A stretch of DNA of 20,617 bases from JAGXTF01 sp040376005 (lineage in GTDB: Bacteria > Bacteroidota > Bacteroidia > NS11-12g > UBA955). Position numbers and translations under genes: made by a program. Under the pieces are notes generated by a model that saw nothing but the letters and a program-made list of their open reading frames with translations, was not told the DNA's origin and did no database searches. Of this stretch, positions 7,888 through 16,450 are shown piece after piece. The DNA is taken from the NCBI GenBank assembly GCA_040376005.1, contig JBEIRK010000031.1:1-20617 (forward strand), read 5' to 3'. Every line of letters begins with the position of its first letter. Positions within the stretch are counted from its first letter, which is position 1.

Positions 7888-10800
7888 ATGAAATCTGCCA
7901 TCGCAGCTGTATTTGCTCTATTTACTTGCATTATCGCACAAGGCCAATCCTTGTATTCCAACAAACAATTTGGGCCTTACATTCACCTGTATCAACTCAG
8001 CAATGAGCAAGCCGCGTATGCAGTGAGCCATCCATACCAACTGGACAGCCAATTTCTTTATACCCAACTGGTGGGCAAGGTTCGAGCCGACAGTGCGATT
8101 CCTTTTTTCAGAGGAGATAAAAACTACCCATACCCGGTGCAACCGCTGTCGAAGCTACAACCCAATCCCACTGGTTACAATAACAACCGTTGGAACCTCA
8201 CCCGCAATGGCTATTTCATTGAGATATCGGTGTACAACAACCAAGTGTACTATAAACTTATTGAAAACCCCATCTTTTTCGCCTCGGTGCACCGCATTGG
8301 ATATCAAACATTTGTTTTTGTTGAGGACAGCTCTGGTCTTTTGGTAAATCAGGCGGATGTAATGCTTGACACCCACCACTGCTATTTTGACCCCAGTGTG
8401 GGTGGCTACGCCATAAAAACCAGCAATATCAGCGGTAGTTTACGTATTAAAAGAGGAAGTGACTTTGCCTACTACGTGGTAAATGGGTACAATTCAGAAG
8501 TGAATTATGGAGAAGTGCCACGCGACAATTACCAATATGACAACAGCCGCATTAAGGGGTATTTGGTAACCAATCTGCCAGTTTACAAGCCTGGCGACAC
8601 CATTTTCTTTAAGAGCTATCTGGTAAATAAAAAAGCCAAGCCCTTGAAATACGAAATCATTGCACGCCTATCTCAAAATGCGACGGGACATGCGAAGGAA
8701 CTCCACATAAAACCCGACCCTAGAGGTGCTTACAAAGGCTTTTTTGTTACTGACGACAGTTTTGCAGCAGACCAACCCCTAGAATTATACATGCTCACTG
8801 AAAAGCGTCAAGCACTCATCAACAAATCGCTGCGCTATGAAAATTACGAACTCAAAGACATCGTATTCTCCTTGCAGCCGCACCCATCTGAAATAGCGCG
8901 TGGTGAAGCTTTGCCATTTTACATTAACACATACAACAAGGCGGGCTTGCCCATATTGGACGGCTCCATTCGCATGGAAATTTCGCTTCAATCCATAGAA
9001 CACAGTGCCGCTGATTCCTTTCAAATCTCTTACGCCAAAATGCGCAAGTACTTTGTGCGACAAGTGCAAACCGATGCCACGGGTAATACATTCATCGAGA
9101 TCCCTGCAGACAGCATTCCCGATATTAAAGGCCACTGGTATGCTAATTTTACGCTGACCACCGCAGACAATGAATCCTTTACCCAGACTGCGAGCTTTAG
9201 CACCAGCACTTCTAGAAATAAAACCTTGGGTTATGTAAAAAATGACACACTCACGGTGCTGAATTTGTATGAGAATAAACTGGTAAGAAGAAAAATGCGG
9301 GTGGTGTATTACAGCAGATACGACAGGATCGCCGATAGCACCTTTTACACACCCATGCGCGCATACCTGCCACCCAACATACAGTATGCGTCTTTGTATT
9401 TCGGTGACACACTATTTACCAACCTATACCGCGAAGTATTAATCCCAGAAATTACTGGCAAACGCAGCCATGATTCTGTGCATATCGAATTCCACAGCAA
9501 GCACGATGTGCCTGTGTATTACCGAATTTATAGAAATAATGAAATTGTAAAGTCGGGCAATGATATAGTACTCAATTTTGAGGCAGCAGACAAGAGCAAA
9601 AACTCCTACCACATTCAATACGGCGTGCTGGCGGGGCGCCTGCATGCACCGACCTTCTTTAGCAAGAGTTTTCATTTGGCAGAAAAGGAGCTCAATATTC
9701 AAATTGTACAACCCAAAGAAATATACCCCGGGCAGGAAGTCGCGGTTGAAATTTGGGTAAAAGACGCCTACGGCAAACCCGTTCATAAAGCCAATCTCCC
9801 GGCCTGGGCCATCAATACGCAACTCGACGACTTAGACCGACCCAATTTACCCTACATGGGCAAAGTAAAGTTACAGCGCATGCTTCCCACAGTCAATTTC
9901 GGAGTTACCCAATGCAATATCAACCACTACCACTTCATAAAACAATGGGAACTCAGCACTTTCAACTTATTGGAAAATGAGTTTTACCAACTGATGTATC
10001 CGAAAAAAGGGTTCATGGTGCTGGCGGATACCACACCCGACCACAGTACCCAAGTTGTATTTTATAACCACAGTAAAAACCTGCAATCCATTGTCAATTA
10101 TGCCTCTTTCAACGATACACTTGTTTACATCAATGGAATAACCCCGCAACCCGGTGTTATTCGGGTGGAACCGGGCACCTATACCGTTAAACTGCGCATT
10201 CCGGGCAGAATTGTGACCCTAAATGAGGTCCAAATTCAAAAAGGGAAAAAGAATTTCATCTGTTTGCATGCCGACTCATTGGCACAGTACACGCTTGGCG
10301 ACACCCTTTCTTCTTACATGTATAGCGATGCAGAATTTGCCATGATTCGCAGGCACACCATGCTTTTCCGTTTTGATTACAATGTATACGACACCTTGGT
10401 GATTTCTGAAAATGGGAAAAAACGCTATGCCAACCAACCTTACACATGGAACAAACTGCAGCAAGTGTATGTAGGCAGACCGGAATACAGTTCCGATGGC
10501 AGTATTAAACAGTATAAAAACATGCAGCAGTTCTATGCCTATGGGCCTTTACAGCCCATGAGTAGCATCAACATGAGTTGGAGAAATAACTATTCGCATG
10601 AATTTTCCTTTGAGCCGCGTGCGAGTGTATCCATGACCAAGTCAGATGTGGTTATGGATGAGGCAAATGCACTGTTAAAGGGATATCAATATTTCCAGAC
10701 CTACAATTACAATCCATACGATTTTTACAGCTTTTCCTGGGACCCAGACTTCAAGCCAACCACGGCGATGCAAAGCGAAACCAATCCAAGCATTAGACCT

Positions 10801-13788
10801 AGCGAACCTACCTATTTCTTAGAAGAATACCAGTATCGCAGCTACTGGCCATCAAATCAGAAACAAAGTACCATACATGTGCAGCTGCCCCCCAATCGCT
10901 ATGCGCAAAGAATTTGGTTGTTTCAAGTACAAGATTCAGCGCAATCCTTCCTAAATAACAATCCTACTGTAGAGTTTGAGCAAGAAAGTCAAACCTATTT
11001 TTATAGGCACCTACCAGTGGGCACAGGCAGTGAAAATCGCGTTGGGCTTATCCTTGTGCTGCAAGAAGCCGATAGCATTTGGCTGGTAAAGCGCCTAACA
11101 ATTGACAGTCAAAGCTTACTGTGCTACCGATTGAAAGACAGTGATTTCCGCAGACTTCGCAAGAGTGAGTGGATTGCCTTTGATCGCATGGCCAAAATAC
11201 TCGGTCGTGAGCCCTTTGCAGACTTTGAAGACACCCCTACCGTGAGCAAATCGTTGAATCTTATTCGCATTCCATCCAAAGACAAAAGCACCATACTCGA
11301 AGGCACAGTGAACGGTCCTGAACTGAAATACGTGGTTGAAAATGCCTATGTAATTCTTGAGAAAAACGGATTCTTTGTACGCGGCGCGATCACCAACAGG
11401 GATGGGCGTTTCCGCATGGATAGCCTTCAGGCCGGTGAGTATATGTTAAAAATCAAAAGCAACAATTATCATTATTGGCTTGCTTACAATTTAAATCTAG
11501 AAAAAGGCAGTTTGCATGCACTGCAAGTTAATCTCAAGCCGCATAGCAATATGTTGTATTACCCAAATGGCACAACGGTATATGAGCCTAAATACCTTAT
11601 GGACGCGGCAGCAGATTATGACGGAGTAGATAACTACGCATCCTATTCTGGGATGGCCACAAGCAATATAGACTATAGTATTGCTGAAGTATCCTCAAAA
11701 GGCAAATACAAAATGGTGGCTGCTGCGAACAGGATAAGAAACATATCAAGCAAAAGGGAAAAAGACGATGCCGCTTTTGATGAAGATGATGTAACCGACG
11801 ACATCAAAGCCCAAGGGCGCTACCAATGGGGTTTTGCAGATGACAATACTTCCTCATACTTAGACTTATTAAATAAGATGTCTGGGAATGAAACCGCCTT
11901 GCGCATTCGCCAAAACTTCCGCGATTACGCGTATTGGATACCCAATTTGAACACAAATAAAAAAGGCTATGCTACCTATGCGGTGCGTTTTCCGGATAAC
12001 ATTACCAGTTGGCAAACATGGATCCCTGGCATGGATGGCAAGCGCCACAGCGGCCTAGGTGAACTCACCGTGAAATCATACAAACCGCTTAGTATGGCTT
12101 TAGTGCTCCCACCCTTTTTAACGGAAGAAGACAATCTTACCGTGTATGGCCGTGTATATAACTACACCGGGGCGGCTGCTTCAGGGAAATACACCTTGTT
12201 TGTTGACAGCCAGGGGCTAAGCAAAGATGTAGCGGTGGGCTCTTTTTACAACGACAGCATCATACTGCACGCAGGAGCCGCAGGAAGAAACATTCAAATT
12301 GAAAATGGATTTGGAATGAGCAATGGATACCGCGATGTGCAGCGCAGAAATATACTTGTTAAGAGTGCTAAGGTAACTACAGGCATGTCCAGCACCGTGG
12401 TATTGCGCCGCGACACCAGCATTCTTTTCAAAGGAAATAGGGACTATTCTAGGCAAACCTTTACCTTGTATGGCAATCCACTTTCCATGGTGCAAGGACT
12501 GCTGCAACAGCGCATCAATATGCTGTACCCCGACAACCTTTCTATGGCAGATGAGTTGAACGTATTGCTCACTGAAAAAACCGTTTGCGAAGCCACCGCT
12601 TCAGCTTTTGACAAAAACAACGATATCAAACTCTTGGTGCGCCGAATTCGCAATGCGCAACATAGTTCAGGCTTGTTCGGCACATTCACGGGTGAATACC
12701 CCAATGATCAGCTAAGTACTTATATAGCAGAAGTGATGTACAAGGCCAATCTGCTGGGATACAATAACAATGCTTGGTTGAATGTGGTTCGCTATTACGA
12801 AAAGCAATTGCCAAGTCTCTATGGTGAAGAAGCCTTAGACGCATTATTGCTCTTAACCAAATTAAGCAGGCCTGTAAATCACGATGAGTTCTTGCCGCGC
12901 ATTCAATCTGCCTCACTGAGTTTGCAAGGCCAAATCAAATATGGAATGCTCATGGGATTATTGATGCGTCCCGTTGAGCCCAAGGCTGTGCTTACGCATT
13001 TGCAACCCAGCGCCATGGGGCACATTTCAGTAGTTTCCGACCAACAGTATTTATACAAATTCAACCCCTACTGCGACAACGCGGCTACCACCTATATGGC
13101 TTGGGAATGGTTGCGCTTAAACAACAGCGAGCCTGAATTGCGTAAGTTAATGGCTCAGTGGATGGCCAATGAAGCGGGAAGCAGTGCACGCAATATTGCA
13201 CGTGCGAGCACCATGTTGTTGAGTGAATTAAAACTGGAATACAAAGGCGAACTCAAAACGAATATTACCGTAAATGGGCAGGTTGTAGATGTAGATAAGA
13301 CGGCGGTAACCTTTGCAGTGCCTGCAAATGACAGCCTCATATTTGCACATAGCGGAGCTGAAATCTATGCACTGCACAGAAAAGAGTGGGCAACGTATAC
13401 CCCCAAGTCAGATACAACGAGCTTTACCATTCACCATTCGTTTGAGAGATCACAAACCTTGCATGAGGGAGAGAACTTCAAGTTCAAAGCGACTGTGTTT
13501 GCCAAGCGCAGTCATGGGAATGTGGTGGTAGAGATTCCAATTCCGGCTGGTGTGGTATTTGCACAGAAGAATCAGAAGGAGCACAGTTTTGAATCGTACC
13601 GCGAGTACAAGGAAGACCGGGTTATTATTTATTTGAGTCAGATGCCATTTGGGTATACCGAGTTCCATTTGGAACTGTTGCCAAAATTCACAGGCACCTT
13701 CCAAATACCACCAGCGCGGGCTGCATTGCTATACTATCCAGAGGTCGCGGGCTATACTGCGCGCACCTCGGTGAGCATAGTGGAGTAA
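7888..13788 (+). CDS. Very large exported alpha-2-macroglobulin-family protein without thioester motif
   Basis: 1966 residues from the ATG at 7888, which begins with a signal peptide (MKSAIAAVFALFTCIIAQGQ). The in-frame ATG at 7765 would add 41 unlikely residues ahead of it. Recognisable parts are: MG2-like strand pair with LPVYKPGDTIFFKSYLVNK (~230-248); further MG-type beta domains to ~1100; a carboxypeptidase-regulatory-like insert (~1136-1200; GRFRMDSLQAGEYMLKI); the alpha-2-macroglobulin core with GYATYAVRFPDNITSWQTW (~1360); a helical toroid region (~1545-1770; AQHSSGLFGTF, STYIAEVMYKANLLGY); and a C-terminal receptor-binding-like domain (VVVEIPIPAGVVF). Where thioester-containing homologues have CxEQ, this reads YPDNLSMADELNV (from 1547), so the covalent trap is absent. 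Known: bacterial homologues are periplasmic or envelope protease inhibitors, and thioester-less forms exist. The usual partner pbpC is not beside it. The cell location (periplasm or outer membrane) and the target are not shown by the sequence. Confidence 0.88.
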   Translation: MKSAIAAVFALFTCIIAQGQSLYSNKQFGPYIHLYQLSNEQAAYAVSHPYQLDSQFLYTQLVGKVRADSAIPFFRGDKNYPYPVQPLSKLQPNPTGYNNNRWNLTRNGYFIEISVYNNQVYYKLIENPIFFASVHRIGYQTFVFVEDSSGLLVNQADVMLDTHHCYFDPSVGGYAIKTSNISGSLRIKRGSDFAYYVVNGYNSEVNYGEVPRDNYQYDNSRIKGYLVTNLPVYKPGDTIFFKSYLVNKKAKPLKYEIIARLSQNATGHAKELHIKPDPRGAYKGFFVTDDSFAADQPLELYMLTEKRQALINKSLRYENYELKDIVFSLQPHPSEIARGEALPFYINTYNKAGLPILDGSIRMEISLQSIEHSAADSFQISYAKMRKYFVRQVQTDATGNTFIEIPADSIPDIKGHWYANFTLTTADNESFTQTASFSTSTSRNKTLGYVKNDTLTVLNLYENKLVRRKMRVVYYSRYDRIADSTFYTPMRAYLPPNIQYASLYFGDTLFTNLYREVLIPEITGKRSHDSVHIEFHSKHDVPVYYRIYRNNEIVKSGNDIVLNFEAADKSKNSYHIQYGVLAGRLHAPTFFSKSFHLAEKELNIQIVQPKEIYPGQEVAVEIWVKDAYGKPVHKANLPAWAINTQLDDLDRPNLPYMGKVKLQRMLPTVNFGVTQCNINHYHFIKQWELSTFNLLENEFYQLMYPKKGFMVLADTTPDHSTQVVFYNHSKNLQSIVNYASFNDTLVYINGITPQPGVIRVEPGTYTVKLRIPGRIVTLNEVQIQKGKKNFICLHADSLAQYTLGDTLSSYMYSDAEFAMIRRHTMLFRFDYNVYDTLVISENGKKRYANQPYTWNKLQQVYVGRPEYSSDGSIKQYKNMQQFYAYGPLQPMSSINMSWRNNYSHEFSFEPRASVSMTKSDVVMDEANALLKGYQYFQTYNYNPYDFYSFSWDPDFKPTTAMQSETNPSIRPSEPTYFLEEYQYRSYWPSNQKQSTIHVQLPPNRYAQRIWLFQVQDSAQSFLNNNPTVEFEQESQTYFYRHLPVGTGSENRVGLILVLQEADSIWLVKRLTIDSQSLLCYRLKDSDFRRLRKSEWIAFDRMAKILGREPFADFEDTPTVSKSLNLIRIPSKDKSTILEGTVNGPELKYVVENAYVILEKNGFFVRGAITNRDGRFRMDSLQAGEYMLKIKSNNYHYWLAYNLNLEKGSLHALQVNLKPHSNMLYYPNGTTVYEPKYLMDAAADYDGVDNYASYSGMATSNIDYSIAEVSSKGKYKMVAAANRIRNISSKREKDDAAFDEDDVTDDIKAQGRYQWGFADDNTSSYLDLLNKMSGNETALRIRQNFRDYAYWIPNLNTNKKGYATYAVRFPDNITSWQTWIPGMDGKRHSGLGELTVKSYKPLSMALVLPPFLTEEDNLTVYGRVYNYTGAAASGKYTLFVDSQGLSKDVAVGSFYNDSIILHAGAAGRNIQIENGFGMSNGYRDVQRRNILVKSAKVTTGMSSTVVLRRDTSILFKGNRDYSRQTFTLYGNPLSMVQGLLQQRINMLYPDNLSMADELNVLLTEKTVCEATASAFDKNNDIKLLVRRIRNAQHSSGLFGTFTGEYPNDQLSTYIAEVMYKANLLGYNNNAWLNVVRYYEKQLPSLYGEEALDALLLLTKLSRPVNHDEFLPRIQSASLSLQGQIKYGMLMGLLMRPVEPKAVLTHLQPSAMGHISVVSDQQYLYKFNPYCDNAATTYMAWEWLRLNNSEPELRKLMAQWMANEAGSSARNIARASTMLLSELKLEYKGELKTNITVNGQVVDVDKTAVTFAVPANDSLIFAHSGAEIYALHRKEWATYTPKSDTTSFTIHHSFERSQTLHEGENFKFKATVFAKRSHGNVVVEIPIPAGVVFAQKNQKEHSFESYREYKEDRVIIYLSQMPFGYTEFHLELLPKFTGTFQIPPARAALLYYPEVAGYTARTSVSIVE

Positions 13789-13811
13789 TATCGGGGGTCC
13801 TTTCTTACCAC

Positions 13812-13857
13812 GAGTGGTTTAGCAAGGAGTGGTTTGTCACACATTTTGCAAAGCCAC
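13812..13857. repeat. Direct repeat GAGTGGTTT (x2) overlapping an inverted repeat
   Basis: GAGTGGTTT occurs at 13812-13820 and 13827-13835 (period 15). The second copy forms an inverted repeat: GTGGTTTG (13829-13836) can pair with CAAAGCCAC (13849-13857) with one bulged base across a 12-nt loop. CCAC/GTGG (13808-13817) is also self-complementary. No function is evident. Confidence 0.5.
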
Positions 13858-13877
13858 GCGACATAGACGCAACTAGG

Positions 13878-13916
13878 GGAGCCAGGTGACTCCTGAGACG
13901 CGAGGCATCGCTTCTC
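13878..13916. repeat. Two adjacent stem-loops, the second a GAGACGCGA palindromic element
   Basis: The first is an imperfect dyad from GGAG (13878) to CTCC (13893) with one mismatch. Immediately after it, GAGACGCGA (13895-13903) and TCGCTTCTC (13908-13916) form a 9-bp stem with one mismatch around the tetraloop GGCA. The second resembles the GAGACGCGA-type palindromes that I recall as common dispersed intergenic repeats in cyanobacteria and Bacteroidota; that link is from memory and unverified. Confidence 0.5.
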
Positions 13917-14027
13917 TATTGGCATTGTGCATGCGCGAATCATTCGGTGTTTAGGCTGCCGTTGGGGAAATAGACCTTCATCTTTTTTGTCGTAATATCC
14001 GAAATGCTCAAATGGCGAACTTTGGGC

Positions 14028-14062
14028 CTAACTCTTCACTCCCAACGCCTAACTCTTAACTC
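14028..14062. repeat. Degenerate heptanucleotide tandem repeat, five units of CTAACTC type
   Basis: Five head-to-tail heptamers can be read: CTAACTC, TTCACTC, CCAACGC, CTAACTC, TTAACTC. On the other strand the consensus is GAGTTAG. The phase is kept across all five with only substitutions. This resembles short tandemly repeated repetitive (STRR) sequences, which are non-coding. It is followed within 5 nt by the perfect hairpin AGCAAG-TC-CTTGCT (14067-14080). Confidence 0.6.
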
Positions 14063-14114
14063 TAATAGCAAGTCCTTGCTCGCGACGATGGCGCGCTTGC
14101 CCCACCACGCTGCA

Positions 14115-14672
14115 TCACACTTTCACCATTCCGCGAAATGCGCGCGCACCATAATAGGATTGTACCCCATTGTGGTAAATAAACACGCGCCCAAAGCGAA
14201 AATCACCAAAAATGGCACCGCCCAAGGCGCGCATTTCATCTGGTGTTTTCAACCAACTGGAAGTTTTGGCATCAAAGGTACCCAAGGTTTGCAGATGGCG
14301 ATATCCGTCTTCATCGAGCATTTCAATGCCCATTTCTGCGGCCATATCCATAGCATTGCCTGAGGGTTTGAACTCTTTCCTCGCTTCCCATGCTTCTCTA
14401 TCATAGCACAAACTGCGTCTGCCTTTAGGAGATTCTGTTGCACAATCGCAAAACACAAACTCTCCCGTGACAGCATCCACAGCGATCACATCGGGCTCAC
14501 CTCCTGTTTCTTCCATTGCCCACAGAGTGGCGAGCTTATTGGCTTGCTTTTCCAAGCGCGCCTGCACCACAGTCCATTCCAAGCCTGCATGGCGTTTCAT
14601 GTTTTTCTGAAATCGCTTTTCAAGCAACGATAGGAGTTCGTTTTGTTCTTGTGGGGTTGGTGTTTGCAACAT
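14115..14672 (-). CDS. DUF4256 domain-containing protein
   Basis: 185 residues, a full-length single-domain protein of the uncharacterised DUF4256 family. Conserved blocks are visible in order: LLEKRFQKNMKRHAG (17-31), WAMEETGGEPDVIAVD, FVFCDCATESPKGRRSLCYD with two Cys, EARKEFKP, AAEMGIEMLDEDGYRHLQTLG, FDAKTSSWLKTP and the C-terminal VFIYHNGVQSYYGARAFRG. There is no signal peptide or membrane segment, so it should be cytoplasmic. The strong conservation of charged and Cys residues suggests an enzyme or binding protein, but no activity is known to me. It lies 72 bp after the DUF4199 gene and has a plausible promoter of its own in that gap, so it may not depend on the upstream kinase operon. 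Confidence 0.9.
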   Translation of the reverse strand: MLQTPTPQEQNELLSLLEKRFQKNMKRHAGLEWTVVQARLEKQANKLATLWAMEETGGEPDVIAVDAVTGEFVFCDCATESPKGRRSLCYDREAWEARKEFKPSGNAMDMAAEMGIEMLDEDGYRHLQTLGTFDAKTSSWLKTPDEMRALGGAIFGDFRFGRVFIYHNGVQSYYGARAFRGMVKV

Positions 14673-14693
14673 AGAGATGGCTTATAAGAACCG

Positions 14694-14724
14694 CAAAGTA
14701 AAGACAGATTCAGGCCCGGCACAA
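14694..14724 (-). promoter_or_regulatory. Putative promoter of the DUF4256 gene
   Basis: On the minus strand TTG (14722-14724) is followed after exactly 20 nt by TTACTTTG (14694-14701), a 7 of 8 match to TAnnTTTG. The box ends 21 nt before the ATG at 14672. Spacing is ideal but the -7 box lacks the A at position 2. Confidence 0.35.
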
Positions 14725-14744
14725 CGCCTTTTCGTGCACAAGTC

Positions 14745-15236
14745 TCAATCCTTCTGCACCTTACTGCGCAGGAAAATCATGACAATAGCAACCGTAATAC
14801 AGCCCATAAACACGGCTCCAATGGCGCCTTGAATGGCGTAATTCTGATAATTGAAATTAGCAGTTGCTTCGGCTGTTGTCTTAAAATATCCCAACTCTAC
14901 AGAACGCTTGATAACGTTTGGAAAATATTCGGGTGTAATGACAAAAGATGTAATCCATTGCGTGAGAGGGCTGAGCAGCGCAATAATCAGAGAGAGTACA
15001 ACCCCAGATCTGAGGCCTTGCATGTAACTCATATTGCCGCCAAAGTCGCGTTTCTTTTTATCCTTCAACGCAAGCACGGTCACCCACACCGCGGGTATCA
15101 TAAATACATTGGTAAGATACATATGGTAATCAATGTACTTGCCGTGTAGGCCAACGAGTTTCTCTAAAAGCATCCAGGCCAGCCCCATTACTGAAAATAT
15201 CACTGCCCATTTTACTTCGGTTTGTATCGTTTTCAT
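14745..15236 (-). CDS. DUF4199 domain-containing membrane protein
   Basis: 163 residues with about four predicted membrane helices: 10-29 (WAVIFSVMGLAWMLLEKLVG), 38-56 (HMYLTNVFMIPAVWVTVLAL), 75-98 (GVVLSLIIALLSPLTQWITSF) and 134-156 near the C-terminus. The pattern of a short N-terminus, an LKDKKKRDFGGNMSYMQGLRSGV cytoplasmic link, a middle stretch with YFPNVIKRSVELGYF and a final helix matches the Bacteroidota family DUF4199. No function is known for it. It sits 32 bp downstream of the histidine kinase on the same strand, so the two are probably co-transcribed; a link to that kinase's sensing is possible but not shown. Confidence 0.85.
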   Translation of the reverse strand: MKTIQTEVKWAVIFSVMGLAWMLLEKLVGLHGKYIDYHMYLTNVFMIPAVWVTVLALKDKKKRDFGGNMSYMQGLRSGVVLSLIIALLSPLTQWITSFVITPEYFPNVIKRSVELGYFKTTAEATANFNYQNYAIQGAIGAVFMGCITVAIVMIFLRSKVQKD

Positions 15237-15268
15237 TGCTTAGAAGATTGAATTTATTACTGTAAGTA

Positions 15269-16228
15269 TTAGGCAGATTCCTTGGTCTTCAGGCTAAAAC
15301 TGAACACAGAACCTGCACCTTCCGTACTCAGAACGGAAATACTTTCGCCATGGGCTTCAATAATGTGTTTGCATATACTTAGGCCCAAACCACTCCCACC
15401 GCTATCTCTGCTGCGGCTTTTGTCTACCCTATAAAAGCGTTCGAATATGCGGGATAAATGGTCTGCGGGAATACCTATTCCATTGTCAGCTACTTCGACA
15501 ATGACTTTATCTCCGGTATTGGAGAGTCTAAAGCGCGTATAGCCCCCGTCTTTTCCGTATTTGATGGAATTGTACCCAAGGTTCGTAAGCACTTGTCGGA
15601 TACGAAAACGATCGGCCCAAACCGTGTATTCTGAATCCAGTGCCTGGCAATACACATTTATTTTTTTACCAGAAGCCTGTATTTCTAGGGATTCAATCAC
15701 ATCATTCACCAATTCCAATAGGTTGAACTTCTCATATTCTAGGCGAAGAAATCCGCTTTCATATTTGGTAATGGTGTCCAAATCTTTGATGATTTGCCCC
15801 AACCTACCTGTGTTTTTCTGTGCCTTTGAAAGGAACATGGTGGCTGTCTCGATATCAATATCATCCGCTTCCAATTCATCGGCAAGGCTATCCAAATACC
15901 CTTGAATAGTGAAGGTGGGGGTTTTCAACTCATGTGCCACATTGCCAATATAATCCCTGCGGTAGGTTTCCATCATGCGCATGCGGTCCATTTCCGCCGT
16001 TCGCGCTAAAAACAAGGCCTTGAGGGCATCTTCCACATCTTCTGGGTTTTTATACTCAGCAGCTGTGCTATCTGTAGATTCTGAAGAAATGATTTCGCGC
16101 AAGCTGCGTAGAATCCTGCGCTGCCTCAGGCGCCAGAAGAAGTTTACCAGCAATGCCCCAATAAGTAGGGCTGCGATTATTTGAATCCAGTAGACGTGCA
16201 CTTGTATCGGCAATAATAATACCCTCAA
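15269..16228 (-). CDS. Sensor histidine kinase (PhoR-like), single membrane helix, uncertain start
   Basis: 319 residues from a TTG at 16228. One membrane helix (~14-33) is followed by an Arg-rich stop-transfer segment, a linker, and a complete kinase core: H box IGNVAHELKTP with phospho-acceptor His99, N box NLGYNSIKYG (Asn220), G1 DNGIGIP (248-254), F box RIFERFYRVD (260-269) and G2 GGSGLGLS (277-284). It should autophosphorylate at His99 and pass phosphate to a response regulator. The family, recognisable from GNVAHELKTPTFTIQGYL, usually has two N-terminal helices; here only one is visible and there is no in-frame ATG upstream before a stop at about 16288. GTG at 16201 is an alternative start. 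No response regulator lies beside it in this window. DUF4199 follows by 32 bp; the helicase gene is divergent. The N-terminus may therefore be shortened or mis-assigned, but the catalytic part is intact. Confidence 0.88.
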   Translation of the reverse strand: MRVLLLPIQVHVYWIQIIAALLIGALLVNFFWRLRQRRILRSLREIISSESTDSTAAEYKNPEDVEDALKALFLARTAEMDRMRMMETYRRDYIGNVAHELKTPTFTIQGYLDSLADELEADDIDIETATMFLSKAQKNTGRLGQIIKDLDTITKYESGFLRLEYEKFNLLELVNDVIESLEIQASGKKINVYCQALDSEYTVWADRFRIRQVLTNLGYNSIKYGKDGGYTRFRLSNTGDKVIVEVADNGIGIPADHLSRIFERFYRVDKSRSRDSGGSGLGLSICKHIIEAHGESISVLSTEGAGSVFSFSLKTKESA

Positions 16229-16450
16229 CTCAGATTTTGCAATGAATTCTCGATAGAATACAAAGGAATTACCTCCGACGGGAAAGCAATCCTACTCTTG
16301 AATGCTGAAGCCATCTGTAAACGAGTGTGTTAGGCAAAATCACGAAGAGGAATATACGAAAAAAAATCCATAATTCCAAGTACAATCGGCAGCTCAAAAA
16401 CCGTGAACATGTGGTAGACAACTTTGAAAAAAAATGGATTTCACGCCAAT

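Larger units (their letters stand above)
13789..14114. other. 326-bp gene-free, repeat-rich gap between convergent genes
   Basis: This separates the stop of the macroglobulin-like gene from the stop of the DUF4256 gene. I see no credible coding sequence. It holds a 9-nt direct repeat, several small inverted repeats, a heptanucleotide repeat and a short perfect hairpin, listed separately. None of the hairpins is followed by a T-run, so no clear intrinsic terminator is present for either gene. The stretch 13920-14025 shows nothing I can name. Confidence 0.7.

Noticed and set aside
13812..14062. CRISPR-like or attachment-site array in the gap
   Set aside because: The repeats are 7-9 nt long, degenerate, without regular unique spacers, and there are no cas, integrase or tRNA genes nearby.
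14067..14080. AGCAAG-TC-CTTGCT hairpin as terminator of the DUF4256 gene
   Set aside because: It has a 6-bp stem with a 2-nt loop and no T-tract downstream on the minus strand.
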